From NCBI GenBank assembly GCA_020344015.1, contig CP070812.1, positions 3,295,493 through 3,341,231 on the forward strand: a stretch of DNA of 45,739 nt, written 5' to 3'. Each line of letters opens with the position of its first letter. Within the stretch, counting starts at the first letter, position 1. The notes below the pieces were generated by a model. It was given only the letters and a program-made list of their open reading frames with translations, did no database searches and was not told where the DNA came from. This stretch comes from Gemmatimonadota bacterium. Lineage in GTDB: Bacteria; Gemmatimonadota; Gemmatimonadetes; Palauibacterales; KS3-K002. The position numbers and the translations under genes are program-made. This document shows positions 7,376 through 17,612 of the stretch, piece after piece.

Positions 7376-9508
7376 CTACGCGGTGATGCGTCGCGGGATC
7401 CTCCCACCTGGGTCCGCTCGATCGTACATCTCGAGCAGCGCCTGGAAGCGGGCGTCGGAGCGCAGCGGGTCCCAGAATGGATCGACGCGGAGCAGGTTGG
7501 CCGACATCTCCGAGGGAATGGATAGCAGCAGCTCGAGCTGATCGATCGCCGCCTCGTAATCGCCGACCGTCATATATATTAGCGCCAGGTCACGAACCCT
7601 GTTGGTGCCGGTCATCGCATCACGCGAGACCGGAACCAGCCGTACGGCCAGCTCGCCCTCGCGGATCGCGTCTTCCGTTCGCCCCAGTCCCGCATAGGCT
7701 AGGCCGAGCGCATTGTGAGGGGCTAAAGCCTCGGGCCCCTCCTGTACTCGCGCCTCGAAGACGACGCGTGCCGAGTCGTAGAAGGCGCGTGCTTCGTCTT
7801 CGTCCCCCCGCCGCGCGCTCAGGTACCCGCGCGCCAGGTAGTAGTAGCCGGCGTCGACCTCGGCGGAGTCCGGGCTCAGGCGCTCGAGCGCCGGACCGTA
7901 CTCATCGGCGAAGAGGTGGAGGATGATCCAGGACGACTCTCCCCCCAGCAGCAGTTGTCCCGGGTCGATGCTGAGGACGGCCTGCTCGAGCAAAAGGTGT
8001 GCTCTGTCGGCAGTGCCGTCCCAGGCGAGGTAGAACCAAGCGGCCCAGCGGTAGTAGTACGGCACGTCGGGCGCGTTGGCTATAGCGCGCAGGAAATACG
8101 GCTCCGCATACTCGTACTGCCGCGTGTAGAAGTAGTTCTGCGCCTGTCCGATCAGCCATACGGTATTGAGCGGGTCGAGTTCCAGCGCCAGCTCCGCGTT
8201 GGCGATCGACGGGTCCCAGTCGCCCATTCGTCGCTGGATCCAGGCGATAAGCGCGACGGCATCCGAGTTGCTCGGTTGGCGGCGTTGCACCCACTCGTAC
8301 TGCTCCAGCGCCTGCTCTAAATCGAGCAGGCCGTAGTAGTAGAAATCGCCCAGGGCCATATGCGCCTCGGCCAGGTCCGGTGCCAGACGCAGCGCCTCGT
8401 CGACGGCCTCACGCGCCCGAGGCAGCGCAGCGCCGCGCTCGAACTGCTGATTGAGCCACACGAGTGCGCGGGAGAGCGCGGCGTAGGCGTGCGCGAACTC
8501 GGGGTCGAGCCCGATAGCCGCCTCGTACATCTCGACGGCGCTCCACGCCTCCTCCTCGATGAAGCGCCGGGCGTAATGATCGTTGCCGCGCAGGAAGTAG
8601 TCGTACGCGTCCAAGTTCTCGGTGGGTCGCGCCCAGATCGCCTGGCGCTGCGGGCCGAGCAGCGTGATGTCGAGCGCTAGCGCCACGTTCTCGGCGATGT
8701 CCGATTGCACCTGGAAGATCTCGGAGAGAACGGCGTCGTAACGTTCCGTCCAGATGTTGGTGTCGTCGGAGACGCGTATGAGCTGCGGCGTGACCCTGAC
8801 CTGACTCGGGGCGCCCAGCGCGCGCTCCCAGCGTACCGTGCCTTCCAGCACGTAATCGACGTCGAGCTGGGCGGCGATCTCCCTGACGGTTCTGGTGCTA
8901 CCCTTGAACTGGATCGCCGTCGTGCGCGAGATGACACCCAGTTCCGGTATCTCGCTCAGCCGCGACGTGATCTCTTCTGTGACGCCGTCGGCGAAGTACT
9001 CATCCTCCGGCTGGCCCAGGTTCTCGAACGGCAGTACGACCAGCTTGATGCCCGCCGAGCTCCGCTCGGTGCCGGCCGTCGGCCCGGGTAGACGGCCGCC
9101 GAGGGCCAGCCAGCCGGCGGCGACGAAACCCCAGAGCGCGAAAACCCCGACGACGCTGAACGCCAGGCGCCGCCAGGCGAGCACGTGGCGGCCCGGCGGC
9201 CCCTCGGTTGGAGGGGTCGTCGCGGGAGGCTCGGCGCCTGCCTCTGCCTCCGGACCGTGCGCCTGCGGTGGCCCGCCCTTGGGCAGCGCCTGCTCCCGCA
9301 CCACGGCGGTCGCCAGCACGACGGGAAGCAGCGCGATGAAGAGGACGATAGCGAAGCCGGGGAACCATTCGGGCAGGCCGAGCCCTTCGGTCAGGCTCTG
9401 GACGACCTGGTAGGCCGCCGCCGCGCCCAGCAGGTAGACGGCCAGCACCTGCCAAAGCGAGCGCCGGTGGATCTCGATGATCAGCCGTTTGAAGCGCGAC
9501 GTGCTCAT
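7376..9508 (-). CDS. Membrane protein with TolB-N/FlgO-like domain and TPR repeats
   Basis: A 710-residue protein with three predicted membrane helices (about 19-36, 50-71, 113-137). A TolB-N-like alpha/beta domain follows (about 155-285), with VLPFENL, FADGVTEEI and VDYVLEGTV as hallmarks. TPR-type helical repeats fill about 300-690. This layout resembles the C-terminal half of adenylate-cyclase or protein-kinase relatives (COG5616), but no cyclase, kinase or DNA-binding domain is present, so it may act as a membrane scaffold. The frame could start 48 codons earlier, but those residues are Arg/Cys-rich and atypical. ATG 9508, preceded by GAGAA, opens directly into the amphipathic and TM region. 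Substrate or partner unknown. Confidence 0.8.
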   Translation of the reverse strand: MSTSRFKRLIIEIHRRSLWQVLAVYLLGAAAAYQVVQSLTEGLGLPEWFPGFAIVLFIALLPVVLATAVVREQALPKGGPPQAHGPEAEAGAEPPATTPPTEGPPGRHVLAWRRLAFSVVGVFALWGFVAAGWLALGGRLPGPTAGTERSSAGIKLVVLPFENLGQPEDEYFADGVTEEITSRLSEIPELGVISRTTAIQFKGSTRTVREIAAQLDVDYVLEGTVRWERALGAPSQVRVTPQLIRVSDDTNIWTERYDAVLSEIFQVQSDIAENVALALDITLLGPQRQAIWARPTENLDAYDYFLRGNDHYARRFIEEEAWSAVEMYEAAIGLDPEFAHAYAALSRALVWLNQQFERGAALPRAREAVDEALRLAPDLAEAHMALGDFYYYGLLDLEQALEQYEWVQRRQPSNSDAVALIAWIQRRMGDWDPSIANAELALELDPLNTVWLIGQAQNYFYTRQYEYAEPYFLRAIANAPDVPYYYRWAAWFYLAWDGTADRAHLLLEQAVLSIDPGQLLLGGESSWIILHLFADEYGPALERLSPDSAEVDAGYYYLARGYLSARRGDEDEARAFYDSARVVFEARVQEGPEALAPHNALGLAYAGLGRTEDAIREGELAVRLVPVSRDAMTGTNRVRDLALIYMTVGDYEAAIDQLELLLSIPSEMSANLLRVDPFWDPLRSDARFQALLEMYDRADPGGRIPRRITA

Positions 9509-9684
9509 GCCGTTCTCGCGGCGGTTCGGAACTTCGCGGTCGTGTTCATATTGGGCACAACATGCGCATCCCGTCTTGGTGCGGCAACTTACTGGCTTGG
9601 CTCGGTCATGGCGAACGGCCCGTTCCCTGGGGGCTCGGGCTTCACTTCTCACTACGTGTCAAGTGAGGTCGGAGGGTTCACGAA

Positions 9685-9722
9685 ACAAAGGGGCCGGGAG
9701 CGATCTCACCCCTCCCGGCCCA
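9685..9722 (-). terminator. Rho-independent terminator after the DUF4412-like gene
   Basis: Read on the minus strand, a perfect 10-bp GC-rich stem (arms 9712-9721 and 9691-9700, 11-nt loop) is followed by CTTTGTTTCG. It lies 27 bp past the stop at 9749. The rest of the 240-bp gap 9509-9748 shows nothing else I can support. Confidence 0.8.
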
Positions 9723-9748
9723 CACTTCGGTGGCAAAAAGCGCGTCGC

Positions 9749-10603
9749 TCAGTTTTCGCCACCGAATATCCGCATCATCTCGAGGATGCTGTGGCGCTCG
9801 TAGTCCTCTGGGATGGCGAACATGTCGTCCGGCAGGGATGTCCGCTCGACCGAGATCACGGCCGAGATCTCGTACGCGTACTCGCCCCAGGGATACCGGG
9901 TCAGCGTCTGCTCCACGATCGGGAAGCCATGGTCGGCGAGCAGCAGGAACACCTCGGTGTCCTTGTCGCCCTCCTCAAACATGCCCATGCTCTTCATGCG
10001 CGATTCGAGCTCGAGGAATACCTCGACCACATCGCTCAAATCCTTCGTTACCCAGGCGATCGTCGTCTCGTCTTCGGACTTGACCTCGAACGCCTCGGCG
10101 TGCATTCCGATGACCTCCTTGCTGCGCCCGAGCGGGCGGACCTGAGGCTTGGCTCGGGGCTCCGTCGGTTCCTCCTCGGCCGTCATCGCCTTCAGCTGCT
10201 CGAAATCCTCGCTCGTCATCTCCAGGACCATCTGCTCAGCCGGATTGACCAGCGAGAACCATCCTGCGCCGAAATCGAGGATCGCGTAACCGGGCATCTC
10301 GCCCTCGAGGCCGCCATCGACGCGCATCACCGTGCCCTTGAAGTGGTAGATCAGGGCATCGACCTCGATCTCGCCGAGCTCGGGTGCGGTCTCGATTATC
10401 TGCGCGATCGGCACATCGAAGATCCCCGAAGCGTCGAACTCATCTCCCTCGCCGGCGGGGCCGAGCAGGTACTTGAGTGCCGCCTCGCTGAGTGACGCGG
10501 CGCGCGTCTCGATCGTGCCCTCGAAGCCCTGAGCCCATGTGAGCCCGGGTAGTGCTAGCGTTGCGAGCAGCGCGGCGACTGCAAAGAAGCGTGATAATCT
10601 CAC
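9749..10603 (-). CDS. Secreted DUF4412-like protein
   Basis: A 284-residue protein with a clear Sec signal peptide ending near TWAQG. The middle (IYHFKG, then a YAILDF-type strand followed by LVNPAEQM) resembles DUF4412, a beta-rich periplasmic domain of unknown function. A TSLPDDMFAIPEDY segment near the end is typical of its relatives. The start is GTG 10603, behind a strong GGGAGG at 6-nt spacing; upstream in-frame codons lack a ribosome site and would bury the signal peptide. A good promoter candidate lies at 10668-10696 and a terminator at 9685-9722, so this looks like a complete single-gene unit diverging from mscS. Function unknown. Confidence 0.75.
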   Translation of the reverse strand: MRLSRFFAVAALLATLALPGLTWAQGFEGTIETRAASLSEAALKYLLGPAGEGDEFDASGIFDVPIAQIIETAPELGEIEVDALIYHFKGTVMRVDGGLEGEMPGYAILDFGAGWFSLVNPAEQMVLEMTSEDFEQLKAMTAEEEPTEPRAKPQVRPLGRSKEVIGMHAEAFEVKSEDETTIAWVTKDLSDVVEVFLELESRMKSMGMFEEGDKDTEVFLLLADHGFPIVEQTLTRYPWGEYAYEISAVISVERTSLPDDMFAIPEDYERHSILEMMRIFGGEN

Positions 10604-10667
10604 TGCGGCCTCCCGAGGTCCTGTGATACCGCCGGATCCGGCGAATCTGGGGTCGCGATCGACTTTA

Positions 10668-10696
10668 ACTAAACGTGTGAAACGGTGCCCCGTCAA
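10668..10696 (-). promoter_or_regulatory. Sigma-70-type promoter for the DUF4412-like gene
   Basis: On the minus strand TTGACG (10691-10696), a 17-nt spacer and TTTAGT (10668-10673), about 65 nt before the GTG start. The -35 box is 5/6 matched; the -10 box is weak. It lies in the divergent gap with mscS. Confidence 0.45.
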
Positions 10697-10841
10697 CTGG
10701 CCACCCGGGCTCGACAGCGGCGTCGTTTGTCTTATCATCGGGGACTTACAGTGTTGGAGAGAATAGCTGAATCACGCCGGGCTGACGGCGGCGAACCGGT
10801 GGCGCCGCCACGCTCCGGCGGACGGAAACACGGGAGGGACC

Positions 10842-11678
10842 GTGCAAGAACTCGATGCTTATTTCCAGCAGACCACTCAGCTGGTAGTCGACCTGATCAG
10901 CACCTGGGGATTGAAGGTGTTGGGCGCCGTCGTCCTGCTCGTCGTAGGTCGGATGGTGGCGGGTTGGGCGCGGGGCGCTGCGCGCCGGGGGATGGAGCGG
11001 GCGCGGCTGGAGCCCACCCTGGTACCGTTTGTCTCCGGGCTCGTCTACTATGTCATACTGGCGGTGGTAGTCGTGGCCGTGCTGGGGATGGTCGGCATCC
11101 AAACGACGTCACTGCTGGCAGTCCTCGGCGCCGCCGGCCTGGCGATCGCACTGGCGCTGCAGGGCACGCTGTCGAACTTCGCTTCGGGCGTGATGTTGCT
11201 CGTCTTCCGGCCGTTCCAGGTGGGCGACTACGTCGAGGCCGGCGGCACGGCCGGCTCGGTCGAGTCGATCGGGATGTTCAGCACCGCACTCAACACGCCG
11301 GACAACGTGAAGATCCTCGTGCCCAACTCGAGGGTCTATGGGTCGACGATCAAGAACTACGCCGCCAACCCGACGCGCCGTAACGACATCACGGTCGGCA
11401 TCTCGTACGGCGACGACATTGGAGTCGCCGTCTCGACGATCAAGGCCGTGCTGGACGCCGATGAGCGCGTGCTCGCCGAACCCGAGACCGTCATCGCCGT
11501 CTCCGAGCTGGGCGACTCGTCGGTGAACATCGTCGTCCGGCCCTGGTGCAAGAAGGAAGACTACTGGGACCTGCGGTTCGACCTGATGCGGACGCTGAAG
11601 GAAAGACTCGAGGCGGCCGGCTGCTCGATCCCCTTTCCGCAGCGGGACGTGCGTCTGTTCGAGACAGAAAAGGTGTAG
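10842..11678 (+). CDS. mscS: Small-conductance mechanosensitive channel MscS
   Basis: A 278-residue protein, the usual length for single-module MscS channels. Three hydrophobic segments (about 22-42, 62-87, 91-120) precede the soluble beta and alpha/beta vestibule. The pore helix TM3 (GAAGLAIALALQGTLSNFASG) has the Gly/Ala packing pattern and is followed by FRPFQVGDYVE, a family signature. VPNSRVYGSTIKNY marks the beta domain. The channel opens under membrane tension to release solutes during osmotic downshock. Start is GTG 10842 behind GGGAGGG (10832-10838). It appears to be transcribed alone. Confidence 0.93.
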   Translation: MQELDAYFQQTTQLVVDLISTWGLKVLGAVVLLVVGRMVAGWARGAARRGMERARLEPTLVPFVSGLVYYVILAVVVVAVLGMVGIQTTSLLAVLGAAGLAIALALQGTLSNFASGVMLLVFRPFQVGDYVEAGGTAGSVESIGMFSTALNTPDNVKILVPNSRVYGSTIKNYAANPTRRNDITVGISYGDDIGVAVSTIKAVLDADERVLAEPETVIAVSELGDSSVNIVVRPWCKKEDYWDLRFDLMRTLKERLEAAGCSIPFPQRDVRLFETEKV

Positions 11679-11861
11679 CGTCTCATTCAACATGTGCAAG
11701 CGGCCGCCGCTGATGCGTCTCCTAGTTGACACGGCGGTGCGGCGGCGGTCGGTGGATCCTGGCAGATACACGCTTCGTGCGCCACGCCGCGCCGTCGTGT
11801 ATCTTCCTCCGGTTCCCGAATTGCTCCCCAGATCCCCGGATCTTCATACCGGAGGTTGCTT

Positions 11862-12875
11862 ATGAACAAGACGGGAGCCTGGGTCCTGCTGGCCCCTTAC
11901 CTGGCCGTCGCCGGCTGCGCTGAGGACGGCCGCGTCGAGCTCGGCGCCTACGGCGCCGACCTGTTGGGCGACGGCAAGGGCGTCGACCACGTGGTCGTGG
12001 CGGTTCGGGACCTCGAGGCGAGCCTGAGCTTCTTCGCCGACTCGCTGGGTTTCAGCCGGGCGCCGCTGGCGCAGTTTCCCGGCGTGGCGAACACCGAGCT
12101 ATGGTTCTCCGATACGACCTACCTGGAACTGATCACGGTCACCGATCGTGAGCAGGCGATGGGCTTCATGCCCCAGTTGCCCGAGTTCCTCGATCGGCAC
12201 GAGCGAGGCGCCATGTACCTGGGGCTCGACGTCGCGTCGGCGACGCATGCCGTCGAGTACCTGTCAGAGCGCGGCTTCGAGATGATGGGCCCGCTGCCGG
12301 GGTCGGCGGCCTTCGAGGGGCTGGACGAGCCGCTTCCCGACATGTGGCACTACGTGATGTTCTTGCAGCCCGCCGTGCCAGCGAACGCGATCTTCTTCAT
12401 CGAGTATGACCGGGCCACGCTGGACATCCTGGCTCAAGAATATCCCGTGTACGCGCCCCAGCAGTACATGTCGCACCCCAACACGGCGCTGGGCATCCAG
12501 GCGGTCTGGATGGCTGTGAACAACGTGGACGCCGCCGCAGCGGCCTTCGAGTCGGTAGGGCTCCTGGCCGGTCCGGTGCTCGAGCGCAACTTCTTTACCG
12601 ACCGGGCCCGTAAGATCGAGACCGGGCACGGCGACATTGTGCTCCTTGAGCCCACGGAGGATGACGGGTTCACGGCCCGCTTCATGGAGGAGCGGGGTGA
12701 GGGGATCATGGGCGTCAGCCTGCGGGTCGGCTCGCTGGCGCGCGCCCGTGAGGTCATGGCACCCGGAATCGCCCGACGACTGCTGCCGCACACCGGGTTC
12801 TACGGCGGCGCATTCTTGGTCCAGCCGGTTCTGACCCGAGGACTCTGGATAGAGTTCTTCGAGGAACGCCAATAG
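11862..12875 (+). CDS. VOC/glyoxalase-fold lipoprotein
   Basis: A 337-residue protein with a lipoprotein signal (LAVAGC, C19). Two glyoxalase-like halves follow. The first opens with GVDHVVVAVRDLEASLSFF (about 38-60); the second starts near GIQAVWMAVNNVDAAAAAF (about 205). The layout resembles glyoxalase-like PF13468 proteins, which use the vicinal-oxygen-chelate fold for metal-dependent lyase, isomerase or dioxygenase reactions. Start ATG 11862 follows GGAGG at 6-nt spacing; a TTG two codons earlier overlaps that ribosome site and is rejected. An export signal on a VOC protein is uncommon. Substrate unknown. Confidence 0.78.
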   Translation: MNKTGAWVLLAPYLAVAGCAEDGRVELGAYGADLLGDGKGVDHVVVAVRDLEASLSFFADSLGFSRAPLAQFPGVANTELWFSDTTYLELITVTDREQAMGFMPQLPEFLDRHERGAMYLGLDVASATHAVEYLSERGFEMMGPLPGSAAFEGLDEPLPDMWHYVMFLQPAVPANAIFFIEYDRATLDILAQEYPVYAPQQYMSHPNTALGIQAVWMAVNNVDAAAAAFESVGLLAGPVLERNFFTDRARKIETGHGDIVLLEPTEDDGFTARFMEERGEGIMGVSLRVGSLARAREVMAPGIARRLLPHTGFYGGAFLVQPVLTRGLWIEFFEERQ

Positions 12876-12876
12876 A

Positions 12877-12911
12877 TCGGTGGTCGGTGGTCGGTGGCCA
12901 GTGGCCGGTGA
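12877..12911. repeat. Heptanucleotide tract, 5 units, upstream of the prolyl oligopeptidase gene
   Basis: Three perfect TCGGTGG units followed by CCAGTGG and CCGGTGA, 35 nt in all. It begins directly after the VOC gene stop and ends 23 bp before the peptidase start. A diverged version lies just after the peptidase gene at 15094-15147. Confidence 0.7.
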
Positions 12912-12934
12912 TGACGTCGAACAGAGAGGCAGAT

Positions 12935-15091
<2,157 letters not shown>

Positions 15092-15093
15092 GA

Positions 15094-15147
15094 GCGGTGG
15101 TCGATGGTCGGTGTGTCGGTGGTCGGTAGGTCCGTAAGTCGGCTTGG
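15094..15147. repeat. Diverged heptanucleotide tract downstream of the prolyl oligopeptidase gene
   Basis: GCGGTGG, TCGATGG, TCGGTGTG, TCGGTGG, TCGGTAGG, TCCGTAAG, TCGGCTTGG: TCGGTGG-like units with single-base insertions, in the same orientation as the tract at 12877-12911. Confidence 0.55.
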
Positions 15148-15178
15148 CGGCCGCGTGCGGAAGTTCGGGCGCGGCCGC
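15147..15178 (+). terminator. GC-rich hairpin, probable terminator after the prolyl oligopeptidase
   Basis: Perfect 9-bp arms 15147-15155 and 15170-15178 (GCGGCCGCG type) around a 14-nt loop, then TTCGCCTTTCC. The T-tract is interrupted, so termination may be partial. Confidence 0.5.
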
Positions 15179-15189
15179 TTCGCCTTTCC

Positions 15190-15219
15190 TTGCCGTCCTT
15201 TCGTGCTGCTCCTTATTAT
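15190..15219 (+). promoter_or_regulatory. Sigma-70-type promoter for the lipoprotein/histidine kinase operon
   Basis: TTGCCG (15190-15195), an 18-nt spacer and TATTAT (15214-15219; 5/6 of the -10 consensus). Transcription would begin near 15226, about 20 nt before the ATG at 15247, giving a very short leader. Confidence 0.5.
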
Positions 15220-15246
15220 AGGAGAGGAACAACCAACCTTAAGCCC

Positions 15247-15768
15247 ATGTCAGCACCGCGCAATCCCTGTCCTTCGGGCAGGTCGACGTTCGCCTTCCTG
15301 GTAGGTGTGGCCCTGCTTTCCGCGCTCTGGACGGCGGCGTGCGGGCCGAAGCTCGAGGATGTGGACGGGTCTGGGCTCGATCCGGTTCTCTGTGCGCCCA
15401 TCGAGAACGGTTGGGTGGCCGTCGACTCCACCGATGAAGGTCTGCGCGCGGTCCTCCAGCTGGAGGCCGAGGCGGCTCAGGGCTCGCTCCCCTGGGACCT
15501 GTCGGAGTTGGCTCTGCTGTTCGGCAGCGACACGATCCCGCCGAAGCGGATGCGTTGTGAGGAGTCTGCGGTCTGCCGTCGGGTCAGGCGGCCGGTGCGA
15601 AGTCCGAATGAGCGGGCGGTCGCCGAGCCGCCGGATCGCCGCGAAGAAGAGGTCATGCTCTGCGATCACGTGGTGCGTGCCGAGTTCATCCTTCCGGCGG
15701 TCCCGAGCCCCGCCGATACGGTCCTGCTGCGCCTCGGCGAGACGACCATCCCCCTGCGTTGGCGCTGA
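15247..15768 (+). CDS. Hypothetical lipoprotein preceding the sensor kinase
   Basis: A 173-residue protein with an N-terminal hydrophobic signal and a lipobox-like TAAC before the mature Cys. The body has no domain I recognise; it carries a Cys pair in MRCEESAVC and an Arg/Glu-rich stretch, and ends in a beta-like segment (ETTIPLRWR). It begins at ATG 15247; an in-frame TTG at 15190 falls inside the promoter. No good ribosome site sits at normal spacing, the nearest AGGAGAGG being about 20 nt away. Its stop overlaps the kinase start (TGATG), so it is probably co-translated with the kinase and could be a sensing partner at the outer membrane or periplasm. That role is inferred from position only. 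Confidence 0.65.
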   Translation: MSAPRNPCPSGRSTFAFLVGVALLSALWTAACGPKLEDVDGSGLDPVLCAPIENGWVAVDSTDEGLRAVLQLEAEAAQGSLPWDLSELALLFGSDTIPPKRMRCEESAVCRRVRRPVRSPNERAVAEPPDRREEEVMLCDHVVRAEFILPAVPSPADTVLLRLGETTIPLRWR

Positions 15769-17429
15769 TGAGCTGGCCCGGCTCCCTTTCCTTGCGTAGC
15801 AAATTCATACTGATCGTTCTGGGCGGCGCCGTGCTGCCGCTGGCGCTGCTGGGACTCTGGCTCAACCGAACTGCGGAGCGCTCGGGGAAAGAACTGCTGC
15901 GCGGGCGCTTGCGTACATCGCTCGGTCAGGTCGTGGACGAGGTCGGCCTGCGCTGGCTGAGCAGGCGCTCGCAGCTGCTCCGGCTGGCCGAGTGCTCCGC
16001 GGTTCAGATTGCCCTGCGTGACGATTCGCCCTTGCGTGAAACCGAGGACGCGGCGCAGTCCGAGTTGGGTGAACTGTTCGCCGGCATGCGTGACGCCGTC
16101 GAGTCGGCGACGGTCGAAGACGCCGGCGGAGCGGTGCGCTGGAGCGTGCCTACCGATGGGCCCGCGACGTCGGGCCGCACGGCCCGCGCCAACCCGGCGC
16201 TCCCCGTGCGCCTGGGGATCTACGACAACGCCACGGGCGCGCAGCTGGGCAGCCTGGACGCCCGCGTCTCGATGAGCAGTCTGCTGCCCGGCGGCGCCGG
16301 CTGGGGCGGTGTGAGCGGCTCGGTGCTCGCCGTGTTCGATCGCAGCACCGGAGCGTCGCTTCTGCCGCTCTCCATCGACCCGGCACTGTTCGCCCGCGAG
16401 TCGTTCGTCTGGGGCGAGGAGCCGTGGCTGACCGTCCGACACACGCTGCACGAACCGCCCATGGACCTGGTGCTGGCGGCGCCGGTGACTCCGTTCACCG
16501 AGCCGTTCCAACAAGCGGCGGAGCGCAACCTGTACATCGTGGCTTTCGTCGCACTCGCCGTGTTCGCGCTGGCGACGCTACTGACGAGGCGCACGACGCG
16601 GGCGCTGGTGCGATTAGCGACCGCCGCGGAGGCGGTCTCGGAGGGAGAACTCGATAGGAAAGTCGAGGACGCACCGGGCGACGAGGTCGGTCGTGTCGCC
16701 CGCGCCTTCAACTCGATGACCGAGAGCCTGCGCAGTACGCTGCGCGAGCTCTCACAGCGCCAGGCGCTCGCCGCAGTCGGCGAGTTCGCCGCGTCGCTCG
16801 CTCATGAAGTGCGCAACCCGCTGACATCGATTCGCGTCGACCTACAACGCGTCGAGGAGAAGCTGCCCGAGGAATCGGATGCTCGCGACCTGCTCGGGCG
16901 CGCCTTGGGCGAAATCGAACGAGTCGACCGCTCGGTGACCGGCGCGCTGCGCGTGGCGCGAAGCGGCAGCGTGACCCTAGAGCCCGTCGACGTCCGCCGG
17001 CCCCTCGAAGCCGCGATCCATAGCGCCGGGCCCGAGCTGAAGGCGCACGGTGGGACGCTCGAAATGGAGCTGGGAGGGGCCGATCCCCTGTGGGTGAAAG
17101 GGGATGCGCCGGCTCTCGAGCAGCTCTTCCTCAACCTGCTCCTCAACGCTGCTCAGGCACTGGACGAGGGCGGGCGCGTCGAGGTCACCGTCGCCCGTCA
17201 TCGGGACGGGGTGTCGATCTCGGTTCGCGACACCGGACGGGGCATCCCACTGGAGAACATCGAGCGGGTCGTCGAGCCATTCTACTCCACCCGGCCCGAG
17301 GGTACCGGGCTCGGACTAGCCATCGCCCAGCGCATAGCCACCGCGCACGGCGGTGAGTTGGAGATCGTGAGCACACCCGGCGCGGGCACCACGGTCCGGC
17401 TGCAGCTCCCTCAGTCGGCGCCCGCGTAA
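15768..17429 (+). CDS. Membrane sensor histidine kinase
   Basis: A 553-residue kinase. TM1 is at about 12-32, a ~220-residue periplasmic sensor region follows, and TM2 is at about 254-273. A HAMP linker (about 272-325) leads to the H-box with phospho-acceptor H346 (LAHEVRNPL). The ATPase domain shows the N-box N460 (LLLNAAQ), G1 (RDTGRGIP, about 487-494) and G2 (GTGLGLAI). The H-box and G2 sequences are of the NtrB/AtoS-like group that pairs with sigma-54 activators. An NtrC-type regulator at 21991 is the obvious partner. Start ATG 15768 overlaps the upstream stop. The sensor region does not match a PAS or dCache domain that I can recognise. Confidence 0.92.
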   Translation: MSWPGSLSLRSKFILIVLGGAVLPLALLGLWLNRTAERSGKELLRGRLRTSLGQVVDEVGLRWLSRRSQLLRLAECSAVQIALRDDSPLRETEDAAQSELGELFAGMRDAVESATVEDAGGAVRWSVPTDGPATSGRTARANPALPVRLGIYDNATGAQLGSLDARVSMSSLLPGGAGWGGVSGSVLAVFDRSTGASLLPLSIDPALFARESFVWGEEPWLTVRHTLHEPPMDLVLAAPVTPFTEPFQQAAERNLYIVAFVALAVFALATLLTRRTTRALVRLATAAEAVSEGELDRKVEDAPGDEVGRVARAFNSMTESLRSTLRELSQRQALAAVGEFAASLAHEVRNPLTSIRVDLQRVEEKLPEESDARDLLGRALGEIERVDRSVTGALRVARSGSVTLEPVDVRRPLEAAIHSAGPELKAHGGTLEMELGGADPLWVKGDAPALEQLFLNLLLNAAQALDEGGRVEVTVARHRDGVSISVRDTGRGIPLENIERVVEPFYSTRPEGTGLGLAIAQRIATAHGGELEIVSTPGAGTTVRLQLPQSAPA

Positions 17430-17537
17430 CGGTTCGGGCGCGCGACGTAACGGGTCGTTTCGTCCGAGCGGGCCTCCCAGAGCAGCCCGAGCCCCCGGAA
17501 CCCGCATAATCATTGGCCTTCGACCGCCGGGCGGCTC

Positions 17538-17552
17538 TGGCACGACGCTCGC
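17538..17552 (+). promoter_or_regulatory. Sigma-54 (-24/-12) promoter before the propeller lipoprotein genes
   Basis: TGGCACG (17538-17544), four bases, then TCGC (17549-17552). The consensus is TGGCACG-N4-TTGC, so only one of the eleven defined bases differs, and both the GG and the GC dinucleotides are at exact spacing. Transcription would start near 17564, about 49 nt before ATG 17613. It is on the coding strand and outside any gene, in the same locus as an NtrC-type activator. Confidence 0.78.
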
Positions 17553-17612
17553 CAGTGTCACGTCTCCCGAAGGGTTAGACGAGAGCAGTATCGCGTGTGA
17601 GAGGAAGACACC

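Noticed and set aside
9509..9652. 48-codon N-terminal extension of the TPR membrane protein
   Set aside because: Arg/Cys-rich, no ribosome site, and the internal ATG at 9508 has one.
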